64,000 nt of DNA from Cordilura impudica (taxonomy: Eukaryota; Arthropoda; Insecta; Diptera; Scathophagidae). The translations under genes and the position numbers were made by a program. How positions within the stretch are numbered: position 1 is the first letter of the stretch; each line of letters begins with the position of its first letter. The DNA lies in assembly GCA_963682025.1 (NCBI GenBank), contig OY821520.1, positions 182,125,745 to 182,189,744 on the forward strand, written 5' to 3'. This document shows positions 31,914-47,074 of the stretch, one piece after another. The notes below the pieces were generated by a model. That model did not search any database, was not told where the DNA came from, and worked only from the letters and a program-made list of their open reading frames with translations.

Positions 31914-32673
31914 AAATTATAGTCGGTCTAGACCTATACCATGCGTTTAGAAACCCTATCTCTTAGGCCCAACTAACTGGACATTGAAAATAAGCAAAAA
32001 CCAAATTTGAGTGGGATTTTTATTAATTTTTTTGGCTGCAGATATGAAAAAGTTCATATCGGATGCTATATCTATAAAGGGACTAGGTCCAAAAATGGAC
32101 CGATCCTGATCATGTTTGGTAAAGTCTCTTGTATTTTGCAAAAATATGTAGAAACAAAATTTGAGAAGAATCAGTGCAATATTTTTGTTTTTTAATAGAT
32201 TTAAGTGCAGATCGGGAAGCAGCTCCATATGGGGTCAAAGGGATCATTTTTGGACTACTTATTAGTGGATGTAATGAACGCATACAAACCCAATTTGAGT
32301 AAGATCTATATGACAATTTGGATCTTATGGCAATTTATGTCGATTTCATATGGGTAATTTGTATGGGGGCTAGGTCTGAACATGGACCGATTCTCACCAA
32401 TTTCAATAGCGTTCATCCCATGGCCGAGAAAAGCTTATATACCAAATTTCATCAAAATATATTCATATTTGCGACCTGCAGTTTGATTACAAGCTTTACA
32501 TGGACACACAGACGGACGGACGGACGGACGGACGGACATTGTTAAATCAACTCAGAAAGTGATTCTGATTCGATCGGTATGATTAAAGATGGGTCTAGGT
32601 CAAATATTTTTGGTTGTTACAAACAGCAGCACAAAGTCATTATACCCAAACCACATAGTGGTATAGGGTATAA
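31914..32673 (+). mobile_element. Family H copy C, inside gypsy pol
   Basis: ACAAGTAAGAAAATTATAG to GGTATAGGGTATAA. The left palindrome is shortened (the right arm GACTATACGATACC is missing). Six GGAC units lie near 32512-32537. No flanking duplication. Confidence 0.82.
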
Positions 32674-32675
32674 AA

Positions 32676-33880
32676 ATGTTTCTAGGTTATTCTGATCGTA
32701 AAACCTTACTAGGGAGTGGCTGCATACAGTACAATTAGATTGGTCTCAAATGTTAAAGAGAAAACTAAAATCACCCTTGGAAGTTAATCAAATACTAGAA
32801 GCCATTAAACAAGAAGGTCAGTTGAAAGAAATTTTGGAAAAATATCCTAGATTATTTTCAGACACATCTGGTGAAATTGCTGGATTTAGAGCACGATTTT
32901 TAAAGGCCCGACGGGTAACATTTCCATTGTTGCAAACAGTTGCGGAGGAGTTGGAAAGCCAAGTAAAAGATGGACTGCTTGAAAAAGTGGACGCAAGTGA
33001 TGGGCTACACCAATTGTGGTGCGGAAGAAAAATAATGCGGTTCGCCTTTCTGGGGATTATAAAGTCACGCTTAGCCCCGAATTACTTGTTGATGAAACAC
33101 TCTTCCCACTATAGATGATCTTTTCAGCACAGTGGCTGGTGGTAATAAATTTTCGAAAATTAATCTAGCGAAAGCATATTTACAATTTGAAGTCTACCCA
33201 GAGGATCAACATCTGTTAACATTGAACACACATAAAGGGTTGTACAAACCAACAAGATTGATACTTGGAATATCATGTGCACCATCAATTTGGCAGCGAT
33301 TCATGGAACATCTGTTAGTGGATATACCGGGTGTAAAAGTTTTCCTAGATGATATTAAGGTTAAAGCAGAAAATGACAAATTACATCCCAAACTGTTGGA
33401 CGAAGTTTACGCCGGTTGGAGGCTCACAATATGTGAGTCAATTTGGAAAAATGACAATTTTTGTGGATATATTATAGACAAACATGGTATTAGGAAGATG
33501 ACATCTAAAGTAGACGCCATACAGAACATTAAGCGACCTACCAGCAAGGAACAGGTACGTTGCTTTTTGGGGCTCATCAATTATTTCGCTCGGTTCATTA
33601 GGAACCTAAGTTCCAGGGTGTACCCACTGAATCGGTTATTGCACAATAACGTGGAATTTAATTTTGCAGTTCAATGCGAAGCTGCGTTTAAGGAGGTAAA
33701 GCGGCAAATTCAGTCTGACACCGTACTTGTCCATTATAATCCGAAAATTCCAATTAAACTAGCAGTGGCCGCAAGCCCGACAGGTGTAGGTGCAGTGCTC
33801 AGTCATGAATACGCAAATGGTATTGAGAAACCTATACAATTCGCTTCACGTACGTTGAACAAGACACAACAATGATATAG
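32676..33880 (+). pseudogene. gypsy reverse transcriptase (broken)
   Basis: The enzyme copies element RNA. Part 1 (to 33118) has LHTVQLDWSQMLKRKLKSP and ILEKYPRLFSDTSGEIAGF. A frameshift follows near 33030. Part 2 gives NKFSKINLAKAYLQFEVYPE, TLNTHKGLYKPTRLILGISC, FMEHLLVDIPGVKVFLDDIK (catalytic FLDD region) and RCFLGLINYFARFIRNLSSR. The reading frame ends with TGA at 33873-33875, inside the RNase H domain. The RT motifs are complete, unlike the errantivirus copy. Confidence 0.88.
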
Positions 33881-34420
33881 TCAGCTGGATAAAGAGGCTT
33901 ATGCCATTATTTTTGGCGTTCAAAAGTTCTACCAATATGTATACGGCAGGAAATTTGCGTTGATCACCGACAATAAAGCAATTTCGCAGATTTTTTCGGA
34001 ACACAAAGGACTACCTATTTTGTCAGCAACGCGAATGCAACACTATGCGATATATTTGGAGTCATTCGATTATAAAATTAGATTCCGAAATTCTAAGGAG
34101 AACAGCAACGCAGATGCATTATGCCGTTTATCTGTACCGAATATGAGCCGTTGTAATGGAGAAATCGACCAGGTTGAAACCGAAACTATTGAAAACTTAC
34201 CTGTAACTGTAAAGGAGTTAAGTGCAGCAACAAAGAATGTTAAGGAAATTAAAAATTTGGTTGGACGCCTCAAATATGGAAGAAAGTGTGAATCAGGTAA
34301 CCGTTTCGGCGTTGATCAGAATGAATTTTCTCTACAACAGGGGGTGCCTTTTAAGAGGGATAAGAGTTTACATTCCACAGATGTTGAGATTGAAAGTGCT
34401 TAAAGAACTGCACATAGGCC
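33730..34420 (+). pseudogene. gypsy RNase H and integrase start (nonsense mutated)
   Basis: RNase H removes template RNA. It begins PIKLAVAASPTGVGAVLSH, where the usual catalytic D of VDASP is A. After the TGA at 33873 the frame continues YSQLDKEAYAIIFGVQKFYQ and ALITDNKAISQIFSEHKGLP (a second acid retained), ending with NADALCRLS. A further frame shift leads to the integrase zinc-binding block. Confidence 0.82.
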
Positions 34421-35320
34421 ATTTTGGAATGGCTAAAATGAAGGCTCTGGCCCGTGCCTATTGCTGGAGGAAGAATCTGGATATTGAGATATTGAGCAAA
34501 TAGTGTTTAATTGCCGTGCATGTCAAATTTCGAGATCTAATCCTACATCGGATTCTGTACACTATTGGTTACCGCCGAAAAAGGTATTCGAAAGAGTACA
34601 TGTTGGTTACGCACGTCCTTTTCTGGGCAGATATTTTTTTGTACTGGTAGACGCTTCTAGCAAATGGCCGGAGGTGCGCATCGTATCCGATATTGCAACC
34701 GAAACTACGATAAAGGTTTGTAGGAACATTTTTACTACATTTGGTACACCCAACGTGCAAGTGTGTGACCACGGTACTCAATTTAAATCGTCCGAATTTA
34801 AGAAATTTTTAGATCGTAATGGCGTTACACACAAACCTGGCGCACCGTATCACCCAGAAACGAATGGACAGGCTGAACGTTTCATACAGACATTTAAGAA
34901 TAAACTAAAAGCAATTAATTGCCAAAACAATGATATACAGAAAAATTTAGATCAGGTGCTGGTATCGTATCGTCGCGCTATACACCCAGCTACAGACAAA
35001 TCACCAGCTATGGTGATGTGTAACAGACAAATTCAATCCAGACTTGACCTGATTTTGCCGAGCAACGCGGTCCACAAACCTGAACGCCAGGTTACAACTA
35101 AGAAATTTGTAACAGGAGATAATGTTACAGTGCGGGAATGCCTTTGCAAAAAAAAAAATGGTCGTTCGGTATTATACAAAACAGAGACGGAGATTTACAT
35201 TATACAGTTACATTGGAAGACAGACGCGTCTGGCGGCGGCACGTTGATCAAGTACGCAAAGTCGGATCGGGCGCAGATGAAAATGGTAGGGAACAACCCC
35301 GCAATGAACATCCACTAACC
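34380..35320 (+). pseudogene. gypsy integrase (broken)
   Basis: HIGHFGMAKMKALARAYCW and FNCRACQISRSNP form the H-H-C-C zinc site, split by a stop (34501). The core 34503-35318 reads FERVHVGYARPFLGRYFFVL, where HVDYAGP is usual, so the first catalytic D is G. VCDHGTQFKSSEFKKFL keeps the second D, and YHPETNGQAERFIQTFKNKL keeps the E. The enzyme would be inactive. Confidence 0.85.
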
Positions 35321-35587
35321 ATGTCAACAACCAACGGTTATGAACCATCGAACATCATAACGGAAAACCCTACTGCCAACGAGGAACGTCTTGAAACTCC
35401 ATCACATTCATCAAATGATAACACGCCGATGAACAATCAAAGTATCGAAGTTGCTGAACAAGCGTGTGAGGAGAATCAACATATAGACAGGCCAACACGA
35501 AATCGAAACCCTCCTAAACACCTTTTGGACTATGAATTAGAAGGGTATTCATTTTATAATTTGTGCCTCAAATTATGTTTATTTTAA
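35138..35587 (+). pseudogene. gypsy pol C-terminal tail
   Basis: In a frame shifted from the integrase core (A-run at 35151-35158): KKKWSFGIIQNRDGDLHYTV and TLEDRRVWRRHVDQVRKVG, the usual chromodomain-like or GPY-like tail region, then a polar tail with RPTRNRNPPKHLLDYEL. Ends just before the polypurine tract. Confidence 0.75.
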
Positions 35588-35650
35588 ATTTAAATTTTTT
35601 CTAAATTATTACGCCTTTAGAATTTAATCGAATTACGAATTGGAATAATA

Positions 35651-35664
35651 GAGACAGGGAAAGA
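35651..35664 (+). other. gypsy polypurine tract
   Basis: GAGACAGGGAAAGA lies directly before the 3' LTR. Confidence 0.8.
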
Positions 35665-35782
35665 TGTCGTAGTATGCTTTGGAATGTTTTTGATATATAT
35701 ATATATTGTAATATAATGACATATGAAAATAAAGTCATTCATTGAAAATATTCTGAAATAGACACACGTATTTTTCATAACA
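35665..35782 (+). repeat. gypsy 3' LTR
   Basis: TGTCGTAGTATGCTTTGG to TTTTTCATAACA, followed by the TGGAG target duplication. Confidence 0.9.
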
Positions 35783-35972
35783 TGGAGCAAACTTTTTTTT
35801 TTTTGAAGTTATGAAGTATTAAAATCATTAATAATTAAGATCAATTCATCGTTTCGTTCAAACAACAAGAAATGGATTTTATTACGAATTTACTTCCAAC
35901 ACTAGAACCATCTAAATTAGTAGCTGAGGCATTATGCCGTGATGATTTAACACTTTTGACAGCAGATGCAAC
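35783..35972 (+). pseudogene. hAT transposase piece 2
   Basis: MDFITNLLPTLEPSKLVAEA then LCRDDLTLLTADAT is the hAT core segment (L-x-P-x-x-x-A-x-E-A-L-C-R ... TAD). It is cut at the TA dinucleotide by the DD41D transposon and resumes in frame at 37258. Confidence 0.75.
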
Positions 35973-35974
35973 TA

Positions 35975-36062
35975 CAGGGTGGGCCAAAAGAAACCAAGGG
36001 GTGTAAAAGTTTAATAACTTTTTCGTTTATTAATTTTTTTTTATTTTTTCTTTCAGATTATA
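35975..36062 (+). repeat. DD41D left terminal inverted repeat
   Basis: 88 bp from CAGGGTGGG to TTTCAGATTATA, mirrored at 37169-37255. Confidence 0.9.
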
Positions 36063-36063
36063 G

Positions 36064-37140
36064 ATCAGGTTCACAACTGAACAGAGAACCAGAACAATAG
36101 AATTTTATTATTTAAACCAGAGACCAATTATTTTAACGCAAAGAGCATATCGTCGACATTTTAACGTCAGAATTTCGCCCTCTGAAGCAATGATTCGTTG
36201 CTTAGTTGATCGTCATCACCAACATGGCAGCGTAAGAGATTTGCCTCGAACCGGTAGACCACGTGAAAATCGCAATGCGGAAAATATTGAACGAGTACAG
36301 CAAAGTGTTAACGAAGCACCAGAAACATCCGCCAGAAGGCGTTCTGCTGAGCTAGAAATGTCTCGTACATCACTTCGGCGCATTTTAAAAAAAGATTTAC
36401 AGTTATACCCATATAAGGTGCAATTGGTGCAAGAATTAAAACCCGCAGATCATCGGCAACGTCTAAATTTTGCAGTTAAATTTCAATAGTTGGCCAGAAA
36501 TGAAATCAACTTTATTAAAAATTTGATTATGAGTGATGAAGCTCATTTTCATTTGAATGGCTTTGTTAATAAGCAGAACTGTAGGTTCTGGGGTTCTCAA
36601 AATCCAAGAGCCATTTATCAACGCCAATTGCACCCCGTCAGATGTACAGTATGGTGTGGGATCACATCTGAAAATGTCATTGGGCCTTACTTCTTCGAGA
36701 ATGAAGATGGAAGTGCTGTAACCGTAAATGGAGAGCGGTATCGGTTTATGATAGAAAATTTTTTACGTCCTGCTCTTGAAAACAGACCTGGTATATGGTT
36801 TCAGCAGGACGGAGCCACTGCCCTTACTGCCCGAGACACAATGGCACTTTTAAATCAAATTTTTGGAGAGCGAATAATTTCCAGAAATTCGGAAATTATT
36901 TGGCCAGCGCGATCGCCAGATTTGACAGCACCCGACTATTTTCTTTGGGGTTATTTGAAGGAGCGAGTGTATGTGAACAAGCCAGAGACAATCCTTGAAC
37001 TCAAGGCAAACATTGTTGCAGAAATTCGAACGCTACAGCCACAAGTTTTGAAAGGTGTTATGGAAAATGCTCAAAAAAGAGCCCATCAGTGCGAAGCTGA
37101 AAACGGTGGTCATTTAAGAGACATCATTTTTTATACTTAG
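36064..37140 (+). pseudogene. DD41D transposase (one nonsense codon)
   Basis: Cut-and-paste transposase. The frame is open from 36064. No good ATG lies upstream of 36190, but the homologous N-terminal part (LTQRAYRRHFNVR) is readable before it, so the start may be lost. Domain order: helix-turn-helix with HHQHGSVRDLPRTGRPREN and MSRTSLRRILKKDLQLYPYK; a TAG at 36487; then MSDEAHFHLNGFVNKQNC (D1), WFQQDGATALTARDTMALL (D2; H of the usual TAHT is L) and WPARSPDLTAPDYFLWGYL (D3). From D2 to D3 there are 41 residues. All three acids remain. C-terminal RAHQCEAENGGHLRDIIFYT ends at 37140. Confidence 0.88.
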
Positions 37141-37168
37141 TGTAAAAAAATTTGCCTTTTGTATATTA

Positions 37169-37255
37169 TATAATCTGAAAGAAAAAATAAAAAAAATTAA
37201 TAAACGAAAAAGTATTTAAACTTTTACACCCCTTGGTTTCTTTTGGCCCACCCTG
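37169..37255 (-). repeat. DD41D right terminal inverted repeat
   Basis: 87 bp, reverse complement of the left repeat with a one-base length difference and an AATAAC/AAATAC-type mismatch. Confidence 0.9.
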
Positions 37256-37257
37256 TA

Positions 37258-37782
37258 TTTATGTTCTGATCAATAATTTCGGCAACAAGAATTTACCTCT
37301 TAACCCCAACTTATCTAACTTGCTACAATAGTTGCACAAAGGAAATTAAATTTACGACAACATTGAACTAACATGAATTTAACTTTGAACGGATGACAAA
37401 AATTCAGATTATTAACTTAATTAATGTTCCAACCATTTAACAACGAACCACCGCTGGAATGCGAATCATACAACGAAATCGACATTACTGTAGATGAAGA
37501 ATCATTGGTGTCTCTACAATTGGACAGAGTAATAAGTCCAGAAATTAATTCTAAAAAATCGATAAAAACGATATAGTCAGTATTGTTGTTACAAAAGAGC
37601 TAGCAGTTTTCGAGGGTTGTCGCGGATCCTTACTCGAAGAAACTTATAACTACAACTTATTCTGTACCACCTATCATCGTGGAATCGGAGCACATTTTTT
37701 CAGGATGGTCAATAGTTGCAACTAAAATTCGATCATTATTAAATGATGTAAGCTTAGATATATTGTGCTTCCTTCGATGATA
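37258..37782 (+). pseudogene. hAT transposase piece 3 (C-terminal dimerisation region)
   Basis: The frame resumes as VLINNFGNKNLPLNPNLSNL. After stops, the C-terminal hAT block is clear: SVPPIIVESEHIFSGWSIVA then TKIRSLLNDVSLDILCFLR and a stop at 37780. Intact proteins have P-x-S-x-x-x-E-R-x-F-S here; E is kept and R is H. Confidence 0.75.
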
Positions 37783-37799
37783 ATTTAAACTTGTACTTG

Positions 37800-38220
37800 T
37801 ATTTGTATTTTTTTTTTTTTTGATTCACTATACATAGTAAATTTTATAAAATATCTGTTTTTCTTTCAATATTTTTCAGATTTCCCTTTAGCATTGGTGC
37901 AAGTGCCGGGAATCCGGTCTAGTACCGAGAACCCGGGTTGAAAAAAGTTAATCGGTCTTGGATGCTTTAGTCATTGTGGAAAATGTGGACGCCAAGAATT
38001 CAATGATAATATTTAAAATATCAGTATCGTTGCAAAATTCAGTACCATTAATTTTTATAATACTTGGATATGATGTGATTTTACTTTTGAACTTACAGGT
38101 TATTTTCTCCAGACAGATAAAGAATTTTATGGAATTCGGTCACAATAGGATTAGGTACGAGTACTACAATTTTTTATTATAATTTTTGAATATTTAAAAA
38201 TGCAAATGTATTTCGTCGCT
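37800..38220. other. Unassigned stretch, maybe hAT 3' end
   Basis: A T-rich run near 37808 and paired CCGG-containing sequence near 37910-37940; nothing else recognised. Confidence 0.3.
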
Positions 38221-38221
38221 A

Positions 38222-38820
38222 ACAACCTTATTTTATTTTATTTTATTTTTTATTTTATTTTATTCGTATATTGGTCTATGGAATTAATCCTTACAGACTA
38301 TTTACAAAGAAAAACATTTTAAAATTAATTTTAGTACATAGATATTCATGAATTTAGAAAGCATATTATTTTACTTTTAATTAGATTAGTATTTAATGAG
38401 AAATCAATAAATCTATAATGTTCATTAAATTGAATACACATTCTCCTGAGAGGGTCTGCATTTGCATAATTAGCTCTATAGAACTGTACAGATAAAGGTG
38501 AGAAGTAACGTGTTGGTCGTTGAGGAATGTTGAATGATATATTGTTAATCAAAAAACCGGAACAAACATCACCATTAATTATATTAAGAAGAAATGAAAC
38601 ATTTAACATAGTTCTCCGGCTTTTTAAAGTTGGTAGCTTAATAAGTGCAAGTCTGCTGGTATAGGATGGAAGATTACTTGGATTGAAGTTTAAACTCCGA
38701 AGACAAAACAAAAGGAATTGTTTCTGCACAGATTCCAGACTGTCGGCATGAATTTGGTAGATTGGGTCCCAAATTATAGAAGCATATTCAAGTATAGGTC
38801 TCACAAGTGAGTTTCGTAAT
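38222..38820 (-). mobile_element. LINE family L, 5'-truncated copy
   Basis: An open frame of 152 codons (38346-38804) is followed on the minus strand by GGATTAATTCCATAGACC and a TAAAATAAAA-type tail (38222-38262). Same 3' end as the 10.6-kb copy. Confidence 0.82.
38346..38804 (-). CDS. LINE family L ORF2 C-terminus (truncated, open)
   Basis: Reads MRPILEYASIIWDPIYQIHA, DSLESVQKQFLLFCLRSLNF, then SRRTMLNVSFLLNIINGDVC and NIPQRPTRYFSPLSVQFYRA, ending RSKIICFLNS-like at a stop. It matches the C-terminal part of the 11.9-kb copy (LNVTFLIKVINGDAC; NVPQRPTRYFNPLSIQYFRS). No RT domain is present, so this is a dead-on-arrival fragment whose frame happens to be intact. The methionine is internal to the original protein. 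Confidence 0.78.
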   Translation of the reverse strand: MRPILEYASIIWDPIYQIHADSLESVQKQFLLFCLRSLNFNPSNLPSYTSRLALIKLPTLKSRRTMLNVSFLLNIINGDVCSGFLINNISFNIPQRPTRYFSPLSVQFYRANYANADPLRRMCIQFNEHYRFIDFSLNTNLIKSKIICFLNS

Positions 38821-38829
38821 TCTTATTAA

Positions 38830-39484
38830 ATTACAAAAGCAAATTTAGATCTTTTTACCAATCAAAGTATGTATACAAATTATTAAGCTAACTCAGTATA
38901 AATTGCTACAATCATGAATATTGGGGATTGCAACAATTAATTATAGCTAATTATTTTAAGTATAAACACATATTGTTCTAAATTGTTGGGTAATACAATA
39001 AAATTTGCCATGGGTAAAGGCAAGAAGTAAATTTGCTTCTCGTCATAAAATAAAATATATTTGGTGTAGTTTTTTAAGTAAATGGAATTCCAAATTATAT
39101 GAAGTGTATTAGCAAAGAAAGAAAAACATTGGTATATAATAGTATGTACACAATTTTTTTTTATCATGTAATATGTTTGTATTATATTTATATGTTTTTA
39201 AATGCTAGTTAAATTGTAAATAAAATGATTTTTAGAATTTTTATATGTACTGCATTTACGATACTTTTGAAATAGTTAAGCTTATTAAACAGTTGTGACA
39301 ATCAATAAATATAACCTAAATTCCATAGTATCAACTATATTACATATTTACACAATCGAATTTACGGTTTTTTGGAAAATATAATTCAGTATTCACAAAA
39401 TAATAACGTGATAGATCATACGACTACCAAAATTCGGTAGTCAACAAATGCTTGCCACAACGAATCAGTTTTCTGTGTGTATAT
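38830..39484. other. Unassigned stretch
   Basis: AT-rich, no element recognised. Confidence 0.3.
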
Positions 39485-40665
39485 CATTTTCAGGAAAGAA
39501 GCCACATCTGTATTCTATAAGTTACATTGGGCGGACGTATATTGGAACAAGTTAATCTTGGTATACTACTTGATATAAAGTTATGTTTTTTTTTATCACA
39601 CATCAGATTGACGATAAACAAGGCTAGATGTGTTTTAGCTTTCATAAAACGATGTGCTAAGGAATTTATTGACACTTATATAGCAAAGCAATTGTACAAA
39701 TCGCTTGTGAGACCAATTCTTGGTTATGGTTCTGTTATTTGGGATATTCAATACAATATACACATTAATTAAATCGACTCTGCTTTTCTGTTTGCGTATT
39801 TTAAAATGGAATCCTGTAGTTACCTAATACCAAAAACAGGAGGACCATGTTTGCCGTATCTTTCGTGTATACTGCCATTCATGTCAATTTTTGTTCAAAA
39901 TTCATTCTAAATCAAATAACATTCAATTTGCTCAGCGAATGACTCTTCATTAGCAACCACTTTCCATTATGTGCTAACTCTGATCCGGTAAGGATAATAT
40001 GTAGCAACTTTAATTTTGTATATCAACTTGTTGATTATTCTACAAATACAAATGTCATTAAACATGATATTATATAATACTTGAAATCTAAATTTTATAT
40101 TGTTAATATTTTTACTACTGACTTACTTTTGTAATTTATATAACACTGGATGTAACCCGGTGCGCTTCGCTACAGCCCCATCCCCCCCCCCCCCCCGCGA
40201 ATCGTTATGAGAGGGCTCACGCAAAGTCCCAAAGCTCTCACTAATACGGTAATTCAGATATATCACATTTAATACTAAGTTTGAGTAGGTGTGCCATGTG
40301 CATTTGTAAATTCCCGCCCATGTTTTTGTCTGACTACTCACGTTAATAATAGATGACCTGAGACAAATTTGTAAAGCTTTCTCTATCATATGTAGTACTT
40401 AATATATATGATATTAAGAATTTACTTTGTATGGGAGGTGCCACGTCCATTACAAATACTACAGCCTGTAGCACTTCCCATATCCGCAGTAAGACTCTGT
40501 GAAAATTTCAGGAACATCAGTTGGGTAGTTTCGGAGATTACCTCCTACAAACAAACAAACAAACACACATTACCTCTTTATAATATTAGTATAGATTGAT
40601 ATCTTTTTATATAGCTTGAAAAGATTAAATGCATAGACTTAAATAAATATATAAATAAAATAAAA
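39485..40665 (+). mobile_element. LINE family L copy with a family 1 insertion in its 3' part
   Basis: Coding remnant 39527-40090 (GGRILEQVNLGILLDIKLCF; CAKEFIDTYIAKQLYKSLVR; PILGYGSVIWDIQYNIH, then frameshifts). The LINE 3' tail (AGATTAAATGCATAGACTTA then AAATAAATATATAAATAAAA) is found only after the family 1 copy at 40142-40597. Family 1 therefore inserted into the LINE 3' UTR. Confidence 0.75.
40142..40597 (+). repeat. Family 1 copy, both ends present
   Basis: Begins ACTGGATGTAACCCGGTGCG and ends AACAAACAAACACACATTAC then CTTTATAATATTAGTATAGAT. It has a single GGTGCCACGTCCATTAC unit and a C13-15 run near 40181-40197. This is the best copy for defining both ends. Confidence 0.75.
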
Positions 40666-42105
40666 CATTGTTCGATATGTTTTGGAGTTGCAATACTGTT
40701 TATCATCCTAATGATTATTGTTTGCATCATAACAGATTTTTATTGAAACAACTAGTTTGCAGTTTGTGGCCATGTATGTACATACCTAAATTAGTAAACA
40801 ACATACTCGTACAGCAGTACATAGGATGGCATACATTTGCAGAGATACACCACCGGAAACGGATACAAATAAAGACGAGCCTGAAGAGGATGTGTAAAAC
40901 AATAACAAAATGAAACAAATACAATAATGACAGCAGTAAACAAACAAAAAATGGTCTCATGGCATAAAAGAAATGTCAACTGCCATTTCAAACGGAAACA
41001 CTGACATGTGCTGAACGCAATACGAACATGTTAAAAATCATTTAAATTACAAGTTCAATTGTATGTGTGCGTGTGTGTATGTGTGTAAATATGTTGATGA
41101 TGACCCTAATTTGCAGCTGACATTTTTGCATTAACATCTTTACTTTACTTTATAATCTAAAAGGAATTCTTGTTATTTTTTTGTATCTAAAATAAAAATA
41201 AAAAGGTTATAAAATAGATTTGGTCAAATAATATAGATATCACTTCACTAACTTACATAACCTTGTTGGCCTAAAAATGGCTTTGAACTATAAACATTAA
41301 TATAAAATATAAAATTCAGTTGATCTTGATTAAAACTGAATACGAGTTTGTTACAAAAGTTTAGAGAGAAAGCGTTTTTGGTAATTGATAGCTTCGCTAA
41401 TGCTTTTGACCATTTTTTTGTGACCTTGAATATTTGTTTTAATTCCAGCAGTAATGGTATAGGTGCATCTTTATTATATTTGGATAATAAAAAATTGAAA
41501 AAATAAAAGTTTTAATAAACATTCGTCATGTTATATTTCGTTTGTTTGTATATTTTTTAAAGCTCCAGTTTCAAGGTTCTAAAAGTCAATGTAAAAAATC
41601 CTGTTTGAATGAATTTTCATTCGTTGTTGCTGGTGTTTCTTTAATTATTTTACACAGAAAAAAATTACGAAAAATCAATTGTGATATTAGTTACTATATT
41701 TGTCAATACAATTAACTTTTTTTTAATAAAAAGGTACCAACACACGAGTTAGGTAAATATTTTTGTTAACTGAAATTTTTCACTCTCAACAATCTGTTCC
41801 AACTAGGAGTGCCACACTGAACGAAATTTTTGTAACAATCAACAATTGTCTATTACAATTGTTGTTTGTAGATAATGGATTCGCCATATTGAACAATTTT
41901 ATTATTATTAGTTAATCTTATTTACTAGACTTGATTTCTTATATTACAAAAGAATTTTGGTGCCAATTTATGAATTGTAGGCCTCATCATACTAAAAAAA
42001 AATTAAATAAAAATTTCGTTTTAAATGATTTTTTATAATTTTTTTCTTATTGAAAATAATTCTGAACTACTCTAATATAAATAAATGTCATATTTGTTTA
42101 AAAGT
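40666..42105. other. Unassigned stretch
   Basis: No gene. GTGTGTGCGTGTGTG-type short repeats near 41060-41090. Otherwise AT-rich unique-looking sequence. Confidence 0.35.
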
Positions 42106-46075
<3,970 letters not shown>

Positions 46076-46079
46076 AACT

Positions 46080-47074
46080 GCCTCTCTTTTCTGTTCTGTA
46101 GTAATTCTCTTAGTTATGTATGAATTTAAAATATATTACTAGTTTTTATTGTCCACACTTGTATCTTTCGCAATAAACTTAAGAAGTAGAATACCTTTAG
46201 CCACATTATTAGATTAGCTCTTCTCAGCTATATTTTGGAACGAAGTTGTCCCTAATATACATATTTTAATGAGATACCAAGTGAAAGGATTCGTTAAAAT
46301 TGCTCCTACAAGGGAGCTATTCATCAGATGGATACAGAAGTCATTAGGGCAAAATAACACTTCATCATACAAAAATCCGTTACCATTTTTTTTCATTTAC
46401 ATATACATACATACTATTTCTTTTAAATAAAATTATACGTTGTTGATTTTGTTTTGTTTTGCAAAGACTATTTGTATTTATCTCTTTAATGTGGTATTCC
46501 TATGACTTTCAATATAACAATTTACAAACATGTTAATTTTAAAAAATATTTGCTAATTTTTGTCGAGTGCCAACAACTGCTTTTTCTTAATAAATTAGGC
46601 ATTTTTTTCTGTGTAAACAAAATCTGTTACACATAATTCATTTTTCCTTTGTAGGCAAGGGTGTGCTTATTTTTACGGTTTCATTGTAAACGTCGGTTTA
46701 GAAAAATAAGGATTGAAAACATGGAAATGTTTATGCTGACATACACAAAAGGTGAACTCTTTTGAAGTAAAGATTTCAAGATTCACGAACAATATTTGAA
46801 ATAGCATTTAAATCTTTAATGTAAAAAAAAAATATTTTCTTATGCATTTACACCCAGTTAATGGCAAATGCTTAAATTTGCTTAAATTAAGTAGGCAGGT
46901 CAAGGTCAGTCAGTAATTGCTACACAACATTTATGTGTGTTGATTTTTAGCATAATTTTCTAGATTGGGCTCAGATAAAGTATGTTTCAAATGAACGGTA
47001 ATTAACTCATTTAACATTATCACTAATTTTTAGTTCGACGTTCTCATATTATTTTCTTTGGAAATGTTTATGTG
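46080..47074. other. Unassigned stretch
   Basis: No element recognised. Confidence 0.35.

Larger units (their letters stand above)
30634..35782 (+). mobile_element. Ty3/gypsy LTR retrotransposon, complete ends, decayed coding
   Basis: The element is 5.15 kb with very short LTRs (116 and 118 bp) and a 5-bp target duplication TGGAG at 30629-30633 and 35783-35787. Order: LTR, primer site, gag, protease, RT, RNase H, integrase, C-terminal tail, polypurine tract, LTR. Family H copy C (31914-32673) interrupts the protease-RT region. LTRs differ at about seven positions plus a 2-bp indel, so the insertion is fairly old. Confidence 0.92.
35975..37255 (+). mobile_element. DD41D mariner-type transposon, complete, nearly intact
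   Basis: 1,281 bp flanked by TA (35973-35974 and 37256-37257). Inverted repeats of 87-88 bp (35975-36062 and 37169-37255) start CAGGGTGGGCCAAAAGAAAC and differ by a few bases. A single transposase frame has one internal stop. Long repeats and the D-x41-D spacing resemble the DD41D (rosa-type) group of the Tc1/mariner superfamily. Confidence 0.9.
30240..37790 (+). mobile_element. hAT transposon relic, split by two younger elements
   Basis: Three collinear transposase pieces (30260-30633, 35783-35972, 37258-37782) are separated by a gypsy element with target duplication TGGAG and a DD41D element in TA. Deleting either insertion with one target copy restores the hAT reading frame across the junction. 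The right flank has GTGCCGGGAATCCGG and GTACCGAGAACCCGGG near 37905-37937, possibly terminal sequence. No matching left end was found. Confidence 0.75.
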
